In this document: positions 53,317 to 62,575 of the stretch, piece by piece | Position numbering within the stretch: the first letter of the stretch is position 1 | Layout: each line of letters opens with the position of its first letter | Source: Citreicoccus inhibens | GTDB taxonomy: Bacteria; Myxococcota; Myxococcia; Myxococcales; Myxococcaceae | Assembly (NCBI RefSeq): GCF_019039035.1 | Contig: NZ_JAHNZT010000004.1 | Coordinates: 389,983-453,982 of the forward strand | Direction of reading: 5' to 3' | DNA: 64,000 bases | Notes under the pieces: model-generated | Database searches by the model: none | Seen by the model: the letters and a program-made list of their open reading frames with translations, nothing else | Told to the model about the DNA's origin: nothing | Made by a program: the position numbers and the translations under genes

Positions 53317-54213
53317 CTAGTGGACGCCCGCATCCCGCGGCGCCGGCGCGGGGTGGAGCAGCAGGAACAGCTCCTCCAGACCGCGCCCCAGCGACGGACC
53401 GGGCTGGAGCAGCGCCAGCGACGGCACCTCCACCCAGCGGGCCTCGGACAGCCCTGGCAGCGCGCGCAGCGTGTCCTTGCCCACGTCCACGTCCGCCGCG
53501 TCCACCACCACGTCGGGCCGCGCGGCGACGACGCGTTCCACGGAATACACGGGGTAGGCCGTCCCCGCGTCCGCCGCCACGTTGAGGCCGCCCGCGTCCT
53601 GGAGCAGCTCGTTGGCGAACGAGCCGGGCCCGGCGACGACGAGCGGCTCGAAGCCATAGACAAACAGGACGCGCGGCGCGGGCTGCCTCTTCGCGGCTTC
53701 ACGAATGCGAGCCCGCGTGGCCTCGATGCGCGTGACGAGCGCCTGCGCTTCCGTGTCCCGGCCCAGCGCCTTGCCCACGGCGCGCAGGGCCGCGAGCACA
53801 TCCGTCACGGTGTGCAGCGGCAACACGAGCACGGGCACGCCCAGCTCCACCATCTTCTCCACCGGCCGCTGGTTCCCTGGCCCCGGCTGCACCAGCACGA
53901 GGTCCGGATGGAGCGCCACCACGGCCTCCACCGAAGGGTCCACGAAGCCGCCCACGCGCGGCAGCTTCGCCACCTCCTTCGACTCGTCGTAGCGCGACAC
54001 GCCCACGAGCGACGCGCCCGCCCCCAGGCTCTGCACCATCTCCGTCAGGGAGGGCACCAGCGTCACCACCCGCTTCACCTGCTTGGGCGGGGTCCCCAGG
54101 ACATACGGCCCCGAGGGCGGCGCACCCGCGTGGGCGGAGCCAGCGACCAGACACCCGAAGAGCCCGCACAGCAAGGCCACGGAGCGCGCGAACATGATGA
54201 TGGAAGTCCTCAT
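53317..54213 (-). CDS. btuF: Periplasmic cobalamin-binding protein (BtuF)
   Basis: 298 residues with a signal peptide ending near GSAHAG. FecB/BtuF fold: RVVTLVPSLTEMVQSLGAG, LVGVSRYDES, LPRVGGFVDPSVEAVVALHPDLVL, then a long helix and the second lobe (LFVYGFEPLVVAGPGSFANEL). It hands cobalamin to BtuC. The ATG at 54213 lies 14 bases after the upstream lipoprotein stop; a Met 18 bases later is possible. Assignment to cobalamin rests on the operon. Confidence 0.88.
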   Translation of the reverse strand: MRTSIIMFARSVALLCGLFGCLVAGSAHAGAPPSGPYVLGTPPKQVKRVVTLVPSLTEMVQSLGAGASLVGVSRYDESKEVAKLPRVGGFVDPSVEAVVALHPDLVLVQPGPGNQRPVEKMVELGVPVLVLPLHTVTDVLAALRAVGKALGRDTEAQALVTRIEATRARIREAAKRQPAPRVLFVYGFEPLVVAGPGSFANELLQDAGGLNVAADAGTAYPVYSVERVVAARPDVVVDAADVDVGKDTLRALPGLSEARWVEVPSLALLQPGPSLGRGLEELFLLLHPAPAPRDAGVH

Positions 54214-54227
54214 GGAAGGAAGGGGGC

Positions 54228-55853
54228 TCACGGCGCGAGGCCCGGGATGGCCACGACGTCGGTGACGTTGGACACGGGGCGACGCGGATCTCTCGGGCAG
54301 GCATCGAGCGCGGGGCCCACCGCGCCGGGCGTGCTGAAGCCCCGCCGCTCCACCAGGGCGCCGTCCTTCACCTCCACCACATAGACGCGCCCGCCATTCA
54401 CGTCCGCCAGGTACACGGCGTCCTTCGCCACCGCGAAGCGCCCCGCCACGGCCACCTGGCACTCGGGCGTCCCGGGCGCGCAGCCCGCGGACAAGGAGTA
54501 GGTCGCCACGAGCGCATCGTCCTTCACCAGCGCGAGCCCGGTCGCGCGCACATCGTCCGCGCGATTGCCATTGGCGGTGTCGTAGCGCGCCTCCCCCAGA
54601 CAGCTCACCACCAGCTGTCCACCCACGGGCTCCACATAGCCCGCGTTGAGGCAATGCTCGGCCCCCAGGTCGATGGCGCGCACGCCGCCGTCCGCTGGCT
54701 CGATGCGCGCGAGCATCCCCGGACCGTTGGGGCGATAGTCATTGGCGGGGTTCAAGTTGGTCAGCGCCACGTACACCACGCCGTTCAGCGTCGTCGCCGA
54801 ATAGGGAAGCGGCAGGCTGGTGCCTCCGTCGAACGACTTGAGGTCCAGGCCCGTGAGCGGAATCGAGTCCAGGAGCCGGGGGTGCTCAGGGTCCAGCACC
54901 TCCACCCGAGCCACCGCGTTGCCCTTCTTGAAGCCCGAGCCCGCCGTGCCGAACAACGGGATGAAGAGCGTGTCCCCCACGCGGGTGATGCCCTGCGGGC
55001 TGGTGTTGGCCCCCAGACTGAGCTGCGTCACCGTGCGCAGGCCCAGCGACGTCCCTCCGCCCGAGCCCTCGCCGCGGAGCACCTGCAACGTGTTGTTGAT
55101 GGAGTCGACGACGTAGACGTAGGGCCACGCCACGAAGATGTCATTGGGCGACGTGGTGACGTTGCCCAGCGAGGAGCGCTGCGACACCTGGCCCAGCTCT
55201 CCCGCGGGCGCCTGGAGCAACTCGGAGTTGGTGGCATCCGCCGCGAGCAGGACGTTGCGATACGCGGCCAGGCTCTGCACGCCGCCCCCCAGTTGCCGGC
55301 GAGGCCCGAGCCGGTCCGTGCCCGCCTGGATGCCCACGACCTGCCCCAGGTTGTAACAAGCCGCCACGACGTCATACGCGCAGACGCCCGCGTGACACGA
55401 CTGCGCATCCGGACACGCGTGGCCACAGGCACCGCAGTTCGCCACGTCCGCGAGCAGGTTCACGCAGGCGTCGCCACACCGCGAAGTCCCCGCCGAGCAC
55501 CCCACGCCACAGCGCCCCGCCTCGCATACCTGCCCGGAGGGACAGGCATTGCCACACGCGCCGCAGTTCGCGACATCGCTCGCCACCGCCACGCACGTCT
55601 CACCACAGCGCAGCGAGCCCTCGCGGCACGCGCACGCGCCGTCCTGACACACGGAGTTCGCGCCGCACACGGTGCCGCACACGCCGCAGTGCTCCACGTC
55701 CGCGCGCAAATCCACACACGCGTCACCACACACGGACAGGCCCGGCGTGCACACCGCGCCTTCCTTGGGGCAACCGGTGAAGAGCAGCACCGCCGCCAGG
55801 GACAGCCAGGGCGCCCAGGGAAGCGACTCAGGGGTTCGGGGCCTGCGGACCAT
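54228..55853 (-). CDS. Cys-rich and beta-propeller-like surface lipoprotein overlapping btuB
   Basis: 541 residues. Lipobox LLFTGC, then three Cys-rich repeats of the myxobacterial type (CGDACVDL, CGETCVAV, CGDACVNLLADVANCGACG; residues about 40-155). From about 185 on, blade-like strands with NDIFVAWPYVYVVDSINNT, GVVYVALTNLN, DAVYLADVNGGRVYVVEVKDG suggest a beta-propeller. The ATG has AGGAGA upstream and overlaps the btuB end by 26 bases. This is the position of BtuG in Bacteroides, a propeller lipoprotein that caps BtuB; the analogy is inference. Confidence 0.8.
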   Translation of the reverse strand: MVRRPRTPESLPWAPWLSLAAVLLFTGCPKEGAVCTPGLSVCGDACVDLRADVEHCGVCGTVCGANSVCQDGACACREGSLRCGETCVAVASDVANCGACGNACPSGQVCEAGRCGVGCSAGTSRCGDACVNLLADVANCGACGHACPDAQSCHAGVCAYDVVAACYNLGQVVGIQAGTDRLGPRRQLGGGVQSLAAYRNVLLAADATNSELLQAPAGELGQVSQRSSLGNVTTSPNDIFVAWPYVYVVDSINNTLQVLRGEGSGGGTSLGLRTVTQLSLGANTSPQGITRVGDTLFIPLFGTAGSGFKKGNAVARVEVLDPEHPRLLDSIPLTGLDLKSFDGGTSLPLPYSATTLNGVVYVALTNLNPANDYRPNGPGMLARIEPADGGVRAIDLGAEHCLNAGYVEPVGGQLVVSCLGEARYDTANGNRADDVRATGLALVKDDALVATYSLSAGCAPGTPECQVAVAGRFAVAKDAVYLADVNGGRVYVVEVKDGALVERRGFSTPGAVGPALDACPRDPRRPVSNVTDVVAIPGLAP

Positions 55854-57873
55854 GGTTCTCCTGGGAGGAAGGGGACGCCGCGGGAGGGTCCAACGCCACG
55901 CCCAGCGTCACGTAGGCGGCGCGCCCCGGCAGCGGATAGCCACTGAAGTCAGACGTCTGCGCATCCAGCAGGTTCTTCAGCTCCACGGACACGGTGACAT
56001 CCGGGTGGCGCAGGAACGTGCTGGAGGCGCCCGCGCTCACCCACGTGCGGTCGGGCAGCGTGAGCGAGCCGGTGCGATTGAAGAACTGCGCGGACTGGTA
56101 GATGACCTCCGCGCGGGCATTGAGCCAATCCGGCCCCGCGCGCACACGCCCCATCCACTTGTGCCGAGGACGGTACGGCAGGTCCTTGTCGAGGAAGCGC
56201 GGATCATCGAAGCGGTTCTGCGTGCGCATCCACGTGTAGCTGCTGCCCGCGGTCAGCCAGGGCAACGGCCGAGCCTCGACCTCCAGCTCGGCGCCCCACA
56301 CGCGCGCGGCGGCGAAGTTGTAGGGCTTGGCCAGCAGCGGTGGATACAGCTCATACGCGATGAGATTGTCATACAGCGCCGCGAACCCACCGGCCGAGGC
56401 GCTCCAGCCCTCGCGACGCCAGGTGACAGCCGCGTCCGCGTAGAGCCCCCGCTCGGGTTGAAGCGAGGGATTGGGCAGCAGCGTGCCCTGGCGGATGTAC
56501 AGCTCCAGGAAGGACGGCGCGCGGTGCGACTGGCCCGCGTTCGCGCGAACGGCGAAGCCATGACCCACGTCCAGGGACGCGCCCAGCTTCGGCGCCACGA
56601 GCCAGTACGGCCCCACCCGCTCCAGCCGCAGCGAGGGCGCCACGCCCAGCCGTCCGCCCCAGAGCAGCAGCTCGTCCATGACCATGACGCTCGCGCGCCA
56701 CCACGACGCCTCTTGCGTGTGCAGCGCCTCTGTCACCGCCTCGGCCGAGCCCGCCACCGCGACGCTCACCGCATGCACGTCGCCCAGCAGCGTGCGGCCT
56801 TCCAACTCCACCCCGCCCACCGTCTGACGTTGCGCGCCGCCGTCCATCTCCGGCACGCCGCCCGTCACGTCGAGCCCCTCGCGTCGGAAGAAACCGCGCG
56901 CGCTCAGCTCACCCGCGTTCGCCAGGGGCCGCGCCCACCGCAGCCCGAGCGACACACGTCCCAAATCCTGTCGCCCGGTGGTCTGCGGGTTCTGCACCGT
57001 GCCAGCGAGCCCTCGGTTCTCCAGCGCCAGCTCCGCGAGCACGTCCATCCGAGCGCCGTCGCGCAGCTCGCGCTGGTAGCGCAGCAGGGCGCCGCCACCG
57101 CGAGCGTCATTGCGCGTGCGCACCTGCTCCGTGAGCGGATTGCCCTCCACGGCGGGCAGGTCGTCCACGCGGTATCGGAAGTTCCCTTCCGAGCGCCCGC
57201 CGTGCACGAGCAGCATCACCTGGCCATCGAGCAGCGGACCGGTGGCGGCGAGCTGCCCGAGCACGGTGTCCCAGCTCCCGTACGTCACCTCACCGCTGGC
57301 GCGCAGCGTGCCTTCGGGAGGACGCGTGACGATGCGGATGGCCCCGCCCAGACCGCCCGCGCCATAGCGCGCACCGGCGCCGCCACGCAGGACCTCGATG
57401 TGGTCCACCAGCGCGGCGGGCACGAGCGACAGGTCTGCCATGCCACCCGCGCCGTTGAGGGGAATGCCATCCAGGAACACGAGCACGCCGTTGGACGATG
57501 CCCCGCGCACCACCACGCCCTTGCTCTGCCCGAAGCCGCCCGTGTCCTGCACCGCGAGGCCCGCGCCGCCCGAGAGCAGCTCGGCGGTGTCGCGCGCCTC
57601 GCCGTCGTGCGAGCGAGCGTCGATGACGGTGATGGCGCCCGTGGGGTCCCTGCGCCGAGCGGCATCCGGGGCCTCGCTCACGGGGGCCTGACCGGTCACC
57701 TCGACGGTGGGGACGACGAAGACCTCGTCCGAGGTGGGGGGCGCGGTGTCCGGCGGGCTCGCCTGCTGCTCTGCGGGGCGCTCCACCTTGGGGGTGGGCG
57801 CTTGGGCTCGCGCCATCCAGGAGAGGCTGAGCGCCAGGCACGCCACGGGCCTGACGAGTTGAGTCCGCCGCAT
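55828..57873 (-). CDS. btuB: TonB-dependent outer-membrane cobalamin receptor (BtuB)
   Basis: 681 residues. Signal peptide (1-24), a Pro-rich segment, a TonB-box-like DEVFVVPTVEV, plug domain with AELLSGGAGLAVQDTGG, GVVVRGASSNGVLVFLDGIPLNG and YGAGGLGGAIRIVTR. A 22-strand-type barrel follows (FSGYPLPGRAAYVTLGV at the end). It is the first gene after a cobalamin riboswitch, which fixes the substrate with good confidence. ATG at 57873, 72 bases after the riboswitch. The C-terminal tail is encoded inside the next gene's start. Confidence 0.92.
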   Translation of the reverse strand: MRRTQLVRPVACLALSLSWMARAQAPTPKVERPAEQQASPPDTAPPTSDEVFVVPTVEVTGQAPVSEAPDAARRRDPTGAITVIDARSHDGEARDTAELLSGGAGLAVQDTGGFGQSKGVVVRGASSNGVLVFLDGIPLNGAGGMADLSLVPAALVDHIEVLRGGAGARYGAGGLGGAIRIVTRPPEGTLRASGEVTYGSWDTVLGQLAATGPLLDGQVMLLVHGGRSEGNFRYRVDDLPAVEGNPLTEQVRTRNDARGGGALLRYQRELRDGARMDVLAELALENRGLAGTVQNPQTTGRQDLGRVSLGLRWARPLANAGELSARGFFRREGLDVTGGVPEMDGGAQRQTVGGVELEGRTLLGDVHAVSVAVAGSAEAVTEALHTQEASWWRASVMVMDELLLWGGRLGVAPSLRLERVGPYWLVAPKLGASLDVGHGFAVRANAGQSHRAPSFLELYIRQGTLLPNPSLQPERGLYADAAVTWRREGWSASAGGFAALYDNLIAYELYPPLLAKPYNFAAARVWGAELEVEARPLPWLTAGSSYTWMRTQNRFDDPRFLDKDLPYRPRHKWMGRVRAGPDWLNARAEVIYQSAQFFNRTGSLTLPDRTWVSAGASSTFLRHPDVTVSVELKNLLDAQTSDFSGYPLPGRAAYVTLGVALDPPAASPSSQENHGPQAPNP

Positions 57874-57944
57874 GCTCCGCCTTCCGCTCTCTCCATCGAA
57901 GAGAGAAGGCCGCCGGGTCGTTCCGATGAAGAACGCGACCGGAC

Positions 57945-58148
57945 CCCTGGGCAGGTCTCCTGGCTCGCGAGCTCTGGGAGCGGCGCACACCGCGCCGGTC
58001 CAGAAGGGGACCTCTGCCTTCCTCCGGTGCATCCCACGGCACGGTGGAGTGGCAACAATCCGAGGTTCCCGGCCCTGACCTCAGGGCAGCCCGTTCACAG
58101 TGGCGGGACCGCGCCGGATTCGCACCGGCTTCCCTCTTGAAAGCCCGA
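57945..58148 (-). promoter_or_regulatory. Cobalamin riboswitch of the btuB operon
   Basis: On the minus strand GAGGGAAGCCGGTGCGAATC opens the element. GCGCGGTCCCGCCACTGTG (B12 box, 58114-58096) follows, and GAGCCAGGAGACCTGCCC (57966-57949) closes it. All conserved blocks are in order. It should repress btuB and the downstream genes when adenosylcobalamin is bound. Confidence 0.95.
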
Positions 58149-58171
58149 CATGGGCACCCAAGGGCCCGCCC

Positions 58172-58200
58172 CTTCTAGGGGGTCCCCCCTCGTGCGTCAA
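58172..58200 (-). promoter_or_regulatory. Probable promoter of the btuB operon
   Basis: Minus strand TTGACG (58200-58195), 17-base spacer, TAGAAG (58177-58172), placing the transcript start about 15-20 bases before the riboswitch. Confidence 0.55.
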
Positions 58201-58575
58201 GCGACCGCAGGTGGCCCGTCGGGAGTGAACACCACGGGTTGCGAAGCACTGAACGCGAGGCTCGGAACCAGCGCACCCGCCCGCACCGCAGGTGACGCCA
58301 CACATCGAAGACGCAGCGCACCACGACCACGGAGGTCGAGTCGAAAGCACTTCGAGCCCGCCTGCCTCTCTCACGCGCTGAGATCGGATCTGGAGCATCC
58401 GTGCCCGTCCTGGAGCGTGGATGGACATCGAGCGTGTGAACGGTCGGGCCGCGAGTCACCAGAGGAGCCGACCTCTGGCATGGGGGCTGCTCTGACCGCG
58501 AGGGACCTCAGGCGGTCACGCCGAGCGAGGGACCCGCGCCGTGGTGGTGCGGGAATGCAGGACGAGGGGGCAGGG
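58201..58575. other. Intergenic region btuB / small ORF
   Basis: 375 bases upstream of the btuB promoter and of the small rightward gene. Open frames here are Arg/Pro-rich and not gene-like. I see no repeat or further regulatory motif. Confidence 0.4.
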
Positions 58576-58824
58576 ATGCTGACGGCGGGGAAGCGGTTGG
58601 CGGTGTTCTCCATCCGCGAGGGCAAGGGCGGGAGCATCTGGGTGAGGGCGGGGAGCGCGTTCGTGAACAAGGATGGTTCATTGAACGTGCTGTTGGACGT
58701 GCTGCCGCTCGACGGGAAGTTGCATGTGAGGGAAGCGGCGGAGAAGCGGGACACGGCGACGGTGGGCGGGCGCTACGCGAGCGAGCTGAGCCTGGAGTCG
58801 TCGCCGGTAGGAGGGCACTCGTGA
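58576..58824 (+). CDS. Small protein of unknown function upstream of comEA-like gene
   Basis: 82 residues from the ATG at 58576, which has GAGGGGG five bases upstream; an in-frame ATG at 58555 is possible. The sequence reads KRLAVFSIREGKGGSIWVRAG then SAFVNKDGSLNVLLDVLPLDG, which looks like a small beta-barrel (single-strand-binding-like fold or PilZ-like strand set), then a polar tail. Its stop overlaps the next start by 4 bases (GTGA), so the two are coupled. I do not recognise the family. Confidence 0.6.
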   Translation: MLTAGKRLAVFSIREGKGGSIWVRAGSAFVNKDGSLNVLLDVLPLDGKLHVREAAEKRDTATVGGRYASELSLESSPVGGHS

Positions 58825-59174
58825 AGTTCGGATGGGTGGCCTTGCTGGGCTGGGCGCTGCTGGGGCCCGGGCTGGCCGAAGCAGCCAGACAGCGAACGCA
58901 ATACACAGGCGTGGTGAACCTGAACGAGGCGACCGCCAGCCAGTTGGACCTGTTGCCGGGCGTGGGGGAGAAGGCGGCGGAGCGGATCCTCGAACATCGG
59001 AAGAAGCGGCCCTTCGGACGCATCGAGGAGTTGGTGCGAGTGAAAGGCTTTGGGAAGAAGCGCTTCCTCAAGCTGAAGGCACACCTGACGCTGACAGGCC
59101 CCACGACGCTGAAGGTGGAGAAGGTCTCCACGCCCGACGCGCCGGGAAAGGAGGCCGCGCACCAGAAACCATGA
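58821..59174 (+). CDS. ComEA-like secreted helix-hairpin-helix protein
   Basis: 117 residues. Signal peptide (1-22), then two helix-hairpin-helix motifs: NLNEATASQLDLLPGVGEKAA and RIEELVRVKGFGKKRFLKL. ComEA binds DNA in the periplasm during transformation; this is the short form. GTG start at 58821 overlapping the previous stop. A basic Lys/Pro tail follows. Confidence 0.85.
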   Translation: MKFGWVALLGWALLGPGLAEAARQRTQYTGVVNLNEATASQLDLLPGVGEKAAERILEHRKKRPFGRIEELVRVKGFGKKRFLKLKAHLTLTGPTTLKVEKVSTPDAPGKEAAHQKP

Positions 59175-59261
59175 CTCCACTCTGAGGAAAAGTCGCAGAA
59201 GGGCCGCCGCCCCGGAAGGAACGGAGCGACGGCCCGTCCTCATTCACACGACGCTCCGCGC

Positions 59262-59690
59262 TCAGAGTTCACTGAGGATCCGGCCACGTCCATCGATCGC
59301 GTACGTGACGCCCGCGTCCATGAGAGGAGTCTCGAGTTCGATGCCACATCGCGAGAGCCGAGGCAGGAAGCTGACGAAATAGAGATTGTCATTCTCCTTC
59401 AACACCGTGGCGTCATAAACATCCCGACGAGAGAGGCAGACGGCCAGCTTCTCATCGTGGGCTGTCGCCTTGGTGCCGGGAGGCATGAACTCATTCCGGG
59501 CGACCTCCAACGCGGCCATGGAAGGACCGTCCAGATGGACGCCGCTCTCCAGGGAGTTCGGGAACACCACCGCATGCGCCTCGTCGGGGGATGCCCGCTC
59601 CGCCTTGCCTATCTTGTAGTAGCCCAGCCGGGCACACCCGCTCATCAGGCTGACGCAGCAGAGACCGATTGCACACGAAGAGATTCTCAT
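59262..59690 (-). CDS. Small lipoprotein paired with the JAMM-like lipoprotein
   Basis: 142 residues with lipobox LMSGC (Cys19). The mature part has NEFMPPGTKATAHDEKLAVC and a C-terminal VTYAIDGRGRILSEL. Family not recognised. The ATG at 59690 follows the upstream stop by one base, so it is coupled to the 59692-60360 gene. Base composition here is noticeably less G/C-rich than in the rest of the window. Possible partner or inhibitor of the upstream protein. Confidence 0.68.
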   Translation of the reverse strand: MRISSCAIGLCCVSLMSGCARLGYYKIGKAERASPDEAHAVVFPNSLESGVHLDGPSMAALEVARNEFMPPGTKATAHDEKLAVCLSRRDVYDATVLKENDNLYFVSFLPRLSRCGIELETPLMDAGVTYAIDGRGRILSEL

Positions 59691-59691
59691 A

Positions 59692-60360
59692 TCAAGGCAG
59701 CCAGTCCTTCCCCTCGAACATCTGGATGTTGCCAGAGTCATCGTAGACTTGGCCAATCTCAACCCACTGCGCATTTCGCAGTGCCGAGACAATACGCGTC
59801 GCATAATTGTAGCTGTAGACCCTGCAGATGCCACCTCTGTCGAGATAGAGAAGATAGAGTTCGCGATGAAACACGCGTCCGGTCTTCATATCCACCATTC
59901 GGGTGGGGTTCCAGCGACCGCTGAGGTCTCCGGCTGAGAATCGAAGGTTATGCGGGTGGGTATGGTCGCCCGCGATGATAAGAGCGCCCACATGACGCGG
60001 ATCGTTGAGCGCCTGCGGCATTGAACACGTTTTTGCGCCGCGCGAGTCCAACTTCTCGCGAACATCCGAGAGATAACTGAGATAGAAGGCAGCCTCCTCG
60101 GGTACGTAATAGGTCAGCGCGCAATATTCGCTGCCAGCCATGCCACCCGAGGCCGCCCCCTGGCTCGTCATGAGCGTGCAGGTGTTCGCGGTCAACTCTT
60201 CAGTCGTCTTGAACGGACCTGCCAATGGACCGTCGACCTCCAGTTGTCCATTCGACAGGCGACGAACGCGGATATTTGGGTTCGCCGCACATCCCAGAGC
60301 GATTCCTAGACACGCTAGGACTCTGACGAACCGGGGTGGGCTGAGAGCATTCAGAGCCAA
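59692..60360 (-). CDS. Lipoprotein with JAMM/JAB-like metal motif
   Basis: 222 residues. Lipobox IALGC (Cys24). In the middle, GDHTHPHNLRFSAGDL has the H-x-H...S-x-x-D layout of JAMM metalloproteases (His133, His135, Ser142, Asp145), with six residues between the second His and Ser rather than the canonical seven. Glutamates near 78-89 could be the general base. A TTG start follows AAAGGACGACGAA. I infer a possible periplasmic or surface isopeptidase or peptidase; a degenerate, non-catalytic fold is also possible. Lower G+C than neighbours. Confidence 0.6.
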   Translation of the reverse strand: MALNALSPPRFVRVLACLGIALGCAANPNIRVRRLSNGQLEVDGPLAGPFKTTEELTANTCTLMTSQGAASGGMAGSEYCALTYYVPEEAAFYLSYLSDVREKLDSRGAKTCSMPQALNDPRHVGALIIAGDHTHPHNLRFSAGDLSGRWNPTRMVDMKTGRVFHRELYLLYLDRGGICRVYSYNYATRIVSALRNAQWVEIGQVYDDSGNIQMFEGKDWLP

Positions 60361-60475
60361 TTCGTCGTCCTTTCGCGGATATGCCGCACATTGCCATTCA
60401 AGACCACGACCACTTTTCTTCTCAGCGGCAGATTCGGCGGGAGCTGCATTGGAATATGAAGCGAGCTCACCATCC

Positions 60476-62575
60476 TCAGCGGTTCTGGATGGTCATCCTA
60501 GACGCGTCCCACTGGAGACCGTACCGCGACAAGAGCGCGTTGACCTGCTCCCCTGCGGGAAGTGGCTGCGCGAGGCTCTTGAACTGGACGAAGCGAACAG
60601 TCCGGTCGGACGCCACGGAGGCAAGGACGTCCACCCCAGGAGAGAACGCCACGGCGGACAGGAACCCCTGCTGCCCGTGGATGCTCCCCAACAAGTCCCC
60701 GTCAGGCAGGCTCCAGACCTTCACCCGCATGTCCATTCCGCCCGAAGCCAGGAACCTCCCATCAGGAGAAAGCCCGAGTGAGAGCACTCCCACCGAGCCC
60801 TCATCCATTCGCGTCAGAAGTTGGCCATCCTCTGGCGCCCACACCTGGATGGGTTGGTGCATCCCCGCCGTGATCAATTGGTCGGCGGGCGTGAACGCCA
60901 AGGCGCGGATCCGCTCCCCCACCTCCAGCGTGCGCACGACCTGACGGCGCGTCAGGTCCCACAGCTTGACGACTTTCTCCGAACCACCCGATGCGAGTCG
61001 AGTCCCCGTCGAGTCGATCGCCACCGCCCAGACTTTCCCAGCCGGGTTCTCCAATCGACCAAGCGGCGCGCCATCTGGCATCGACCAGAGATGGACCGCG
61101 TGATCTCCCCCTGCGGCCAGAAGCCGTCCATCCGGGCTGAACGTGAGCCCTCGCACCGACCCGTCCACGTCCGCCAGCTCACGAAGCCGTCGGCCTGTGG
61201 TGGCTTCCATCAACTGCACCTTCCCCTTGAGACTTCCCGTTGCGAGCACCTGCCTGTCTGGGCTGGTCGCGATCGAGACCACAGGCTCCGTGCTCTCGGC
61301 GCGATGCGTGGGGGCTTCGCCTGGCGCCGTACGCCAACGAAGCATTCCGTCCTCCGCGCCCGTCACGAAGTCCCCGTCCCCAATGAAGGCCAGCGCCTCC
61401 ACCCAGGCAGTGTGCCCTTGGAGCATCACCTCGGCAGGGACGACGGGGCGGCGCCAGACATGCAGGGCCCCATCCATTCCTCCCGATGCAAACGTGCGCC
61501 CATCAGGAGACAGGGCCACGGACATCACGAAGCCGTGATGAGCATCCAACCGCTCCAGGAGTTCACCACTGCGCGTGTCAAAGATTTGCACCCGTCCATC
61601 CCATCCCGCCTGCACAACGAAGCGGAACTTCGGCTCCATGGCGGCGGCGGAGACGTCTGCCGGGATCTTCAAGACATCGACGAGCTGGCCAGACTGTGGA
61701 TTCCAGAAACGAATGGAGCGGTCCGCCGCCGCGGTCATGGCCAGGCTCCCATCAGCAGAGAACGCAGCGGACTCCACCTTCTCCTCATGCCCACTGAAGC
61801 GGTGGAGTTCCCGGCGTGACGCCAAGTCCCAGAGACGAGCGCTCTTGTCCATGCTCGTCGAGAGAAGCCATCTCCCATCTCCCGAGAACGTCACAGCAAT
61901 TGCATAGTCATCATGTTCGAAGCGCAACCGCTCCACGCCTGTGTCCACGTCCCAGACACGCACGGTCTTGTCCAAGCCACAAGAGGCCAGCTGCTTCGCG
62001 TCAGCGGAGAATGCCAGCCCTCTCACGACATCCGTGTGCCCGATGAGCACGGCCACCGTGCGGCCCTGGAGCACACTCCAGACATGGATAGACCCGGGCC
62101 TGCCAGCGAATGCGATCCGCTTCCCATCCGGGGAGAACGCGACGGCATGGACCTCCGCGGGGTTCTCTGCGATCTCGGCAACCCGCTCACCGCCATCCAC
62201 CCGCCAGAGGCGGACAACGTGGTCATATCCCCCAGTGACCAGGAACCGCCCGTCTGGGGAGAACGCCAGGGCCAGGACGGAGCCCTCGAACGTCTTCGTC
62301 CACAGCAACTGCGAGGCTCGGTTCATGGCCCAGCCCTGTCCCCAGCGCGCCGCAGCAGAGTCCCGAAGCCCACGCGCCACAGAGAAATAGCCAGCCGCAA
62401 GTCCCCACTGCTTCGAATCGAGGGCAGCATCTCCTTTCGCGGAGTAGATCCACGAGCGAAGTTCCTGCTCCGCCGAGTTCCCTGAAGCACCGCCTGGGCT
62501 TCGAATCTGAGGGTGTCCCACACAGGATGCCAGCAGCATCACGAGCGGCGCCAACCTCCACAACGGACCTCGCAT
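60476..62575 (-). CDS. WD40-repeat lipoprotein, probably two propellers
   Basis: 699 residues. Lipobox LLASC (Cys18), a helical stretch with a TPR-like AAGYFSVARGL segment (30-80), then about fourteen WD40 repeats, e.g. LAFSPDGRFLVTGG, DKTVRVWDVDTG, RLWDLASRREL, VKLWDLTRRQ, KVWSLPDGDLLG, with the usual ending residues. Two seven-bladed propellers would fit the count. A surface or periplasmic scaffold for protein interaction. It precedes the JAMM-like lipoprotein gene by 115 bases on the same strand. Confidence 0.85.
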   Translation of the reverse strand: MRGPLWRLAPLVMLLASCVGHPQIRSPGGASGNSAEQELRSWIYSAKGDAALDSKQWGLAAGYFSVARGLRDSAAARWGQGWAMNRASQLLWTKTFEGSVLALAFSPDGRFLVTGGYDHVVRLWRVDGGERVAEIAENPAEVHAVAFSPDGKRIAFAGRPGSIHVWSVLQGRTVAVLIGHTDVVRGLAFSADAKQLASCGLDKTVRVWDVDTGVERLRFEHDDYAIAVTFSGDGRWLLSTSMDKSARLWDLASRRELHRFSGHEEKVESAAFSADGSLAMTAAADRSIRFWNPQSGQLVDVLKIPADVSAAAMEPKFRFVVQAGWDGRVQIFDTRSGELLERLDAHHGFVMSVALSPDGRTFASGGMDGALHVWRRPVVPAEVMLQGHTAWVEALAFIGDGDFVTGAEDGMLRWRTAPGEAPTHRAESTEPVVSIATSPDRQVLATGSLKGKVQLMEATTGRRLRELADVDGSVRGLTFSPDGRLLAAGGDHAVHLWSMPDGAPLGRLENPAGKVWAVAIDSTGTRLASGGSEKVVKLWDLTRRQVVRTLEVGERIRALAFTPADQLITAGMHQPIQVWAPEDGQLLTRMDEGSVGVLSLGLSPDGRFLASGGMDMRVKVWSLPDGDLLGSIHGQQGFLSAVAFSPGVDVLASVASDRTVRFVQFKSLAQPLPAGEQVNALLSRYGLQWDASRMTIQNR

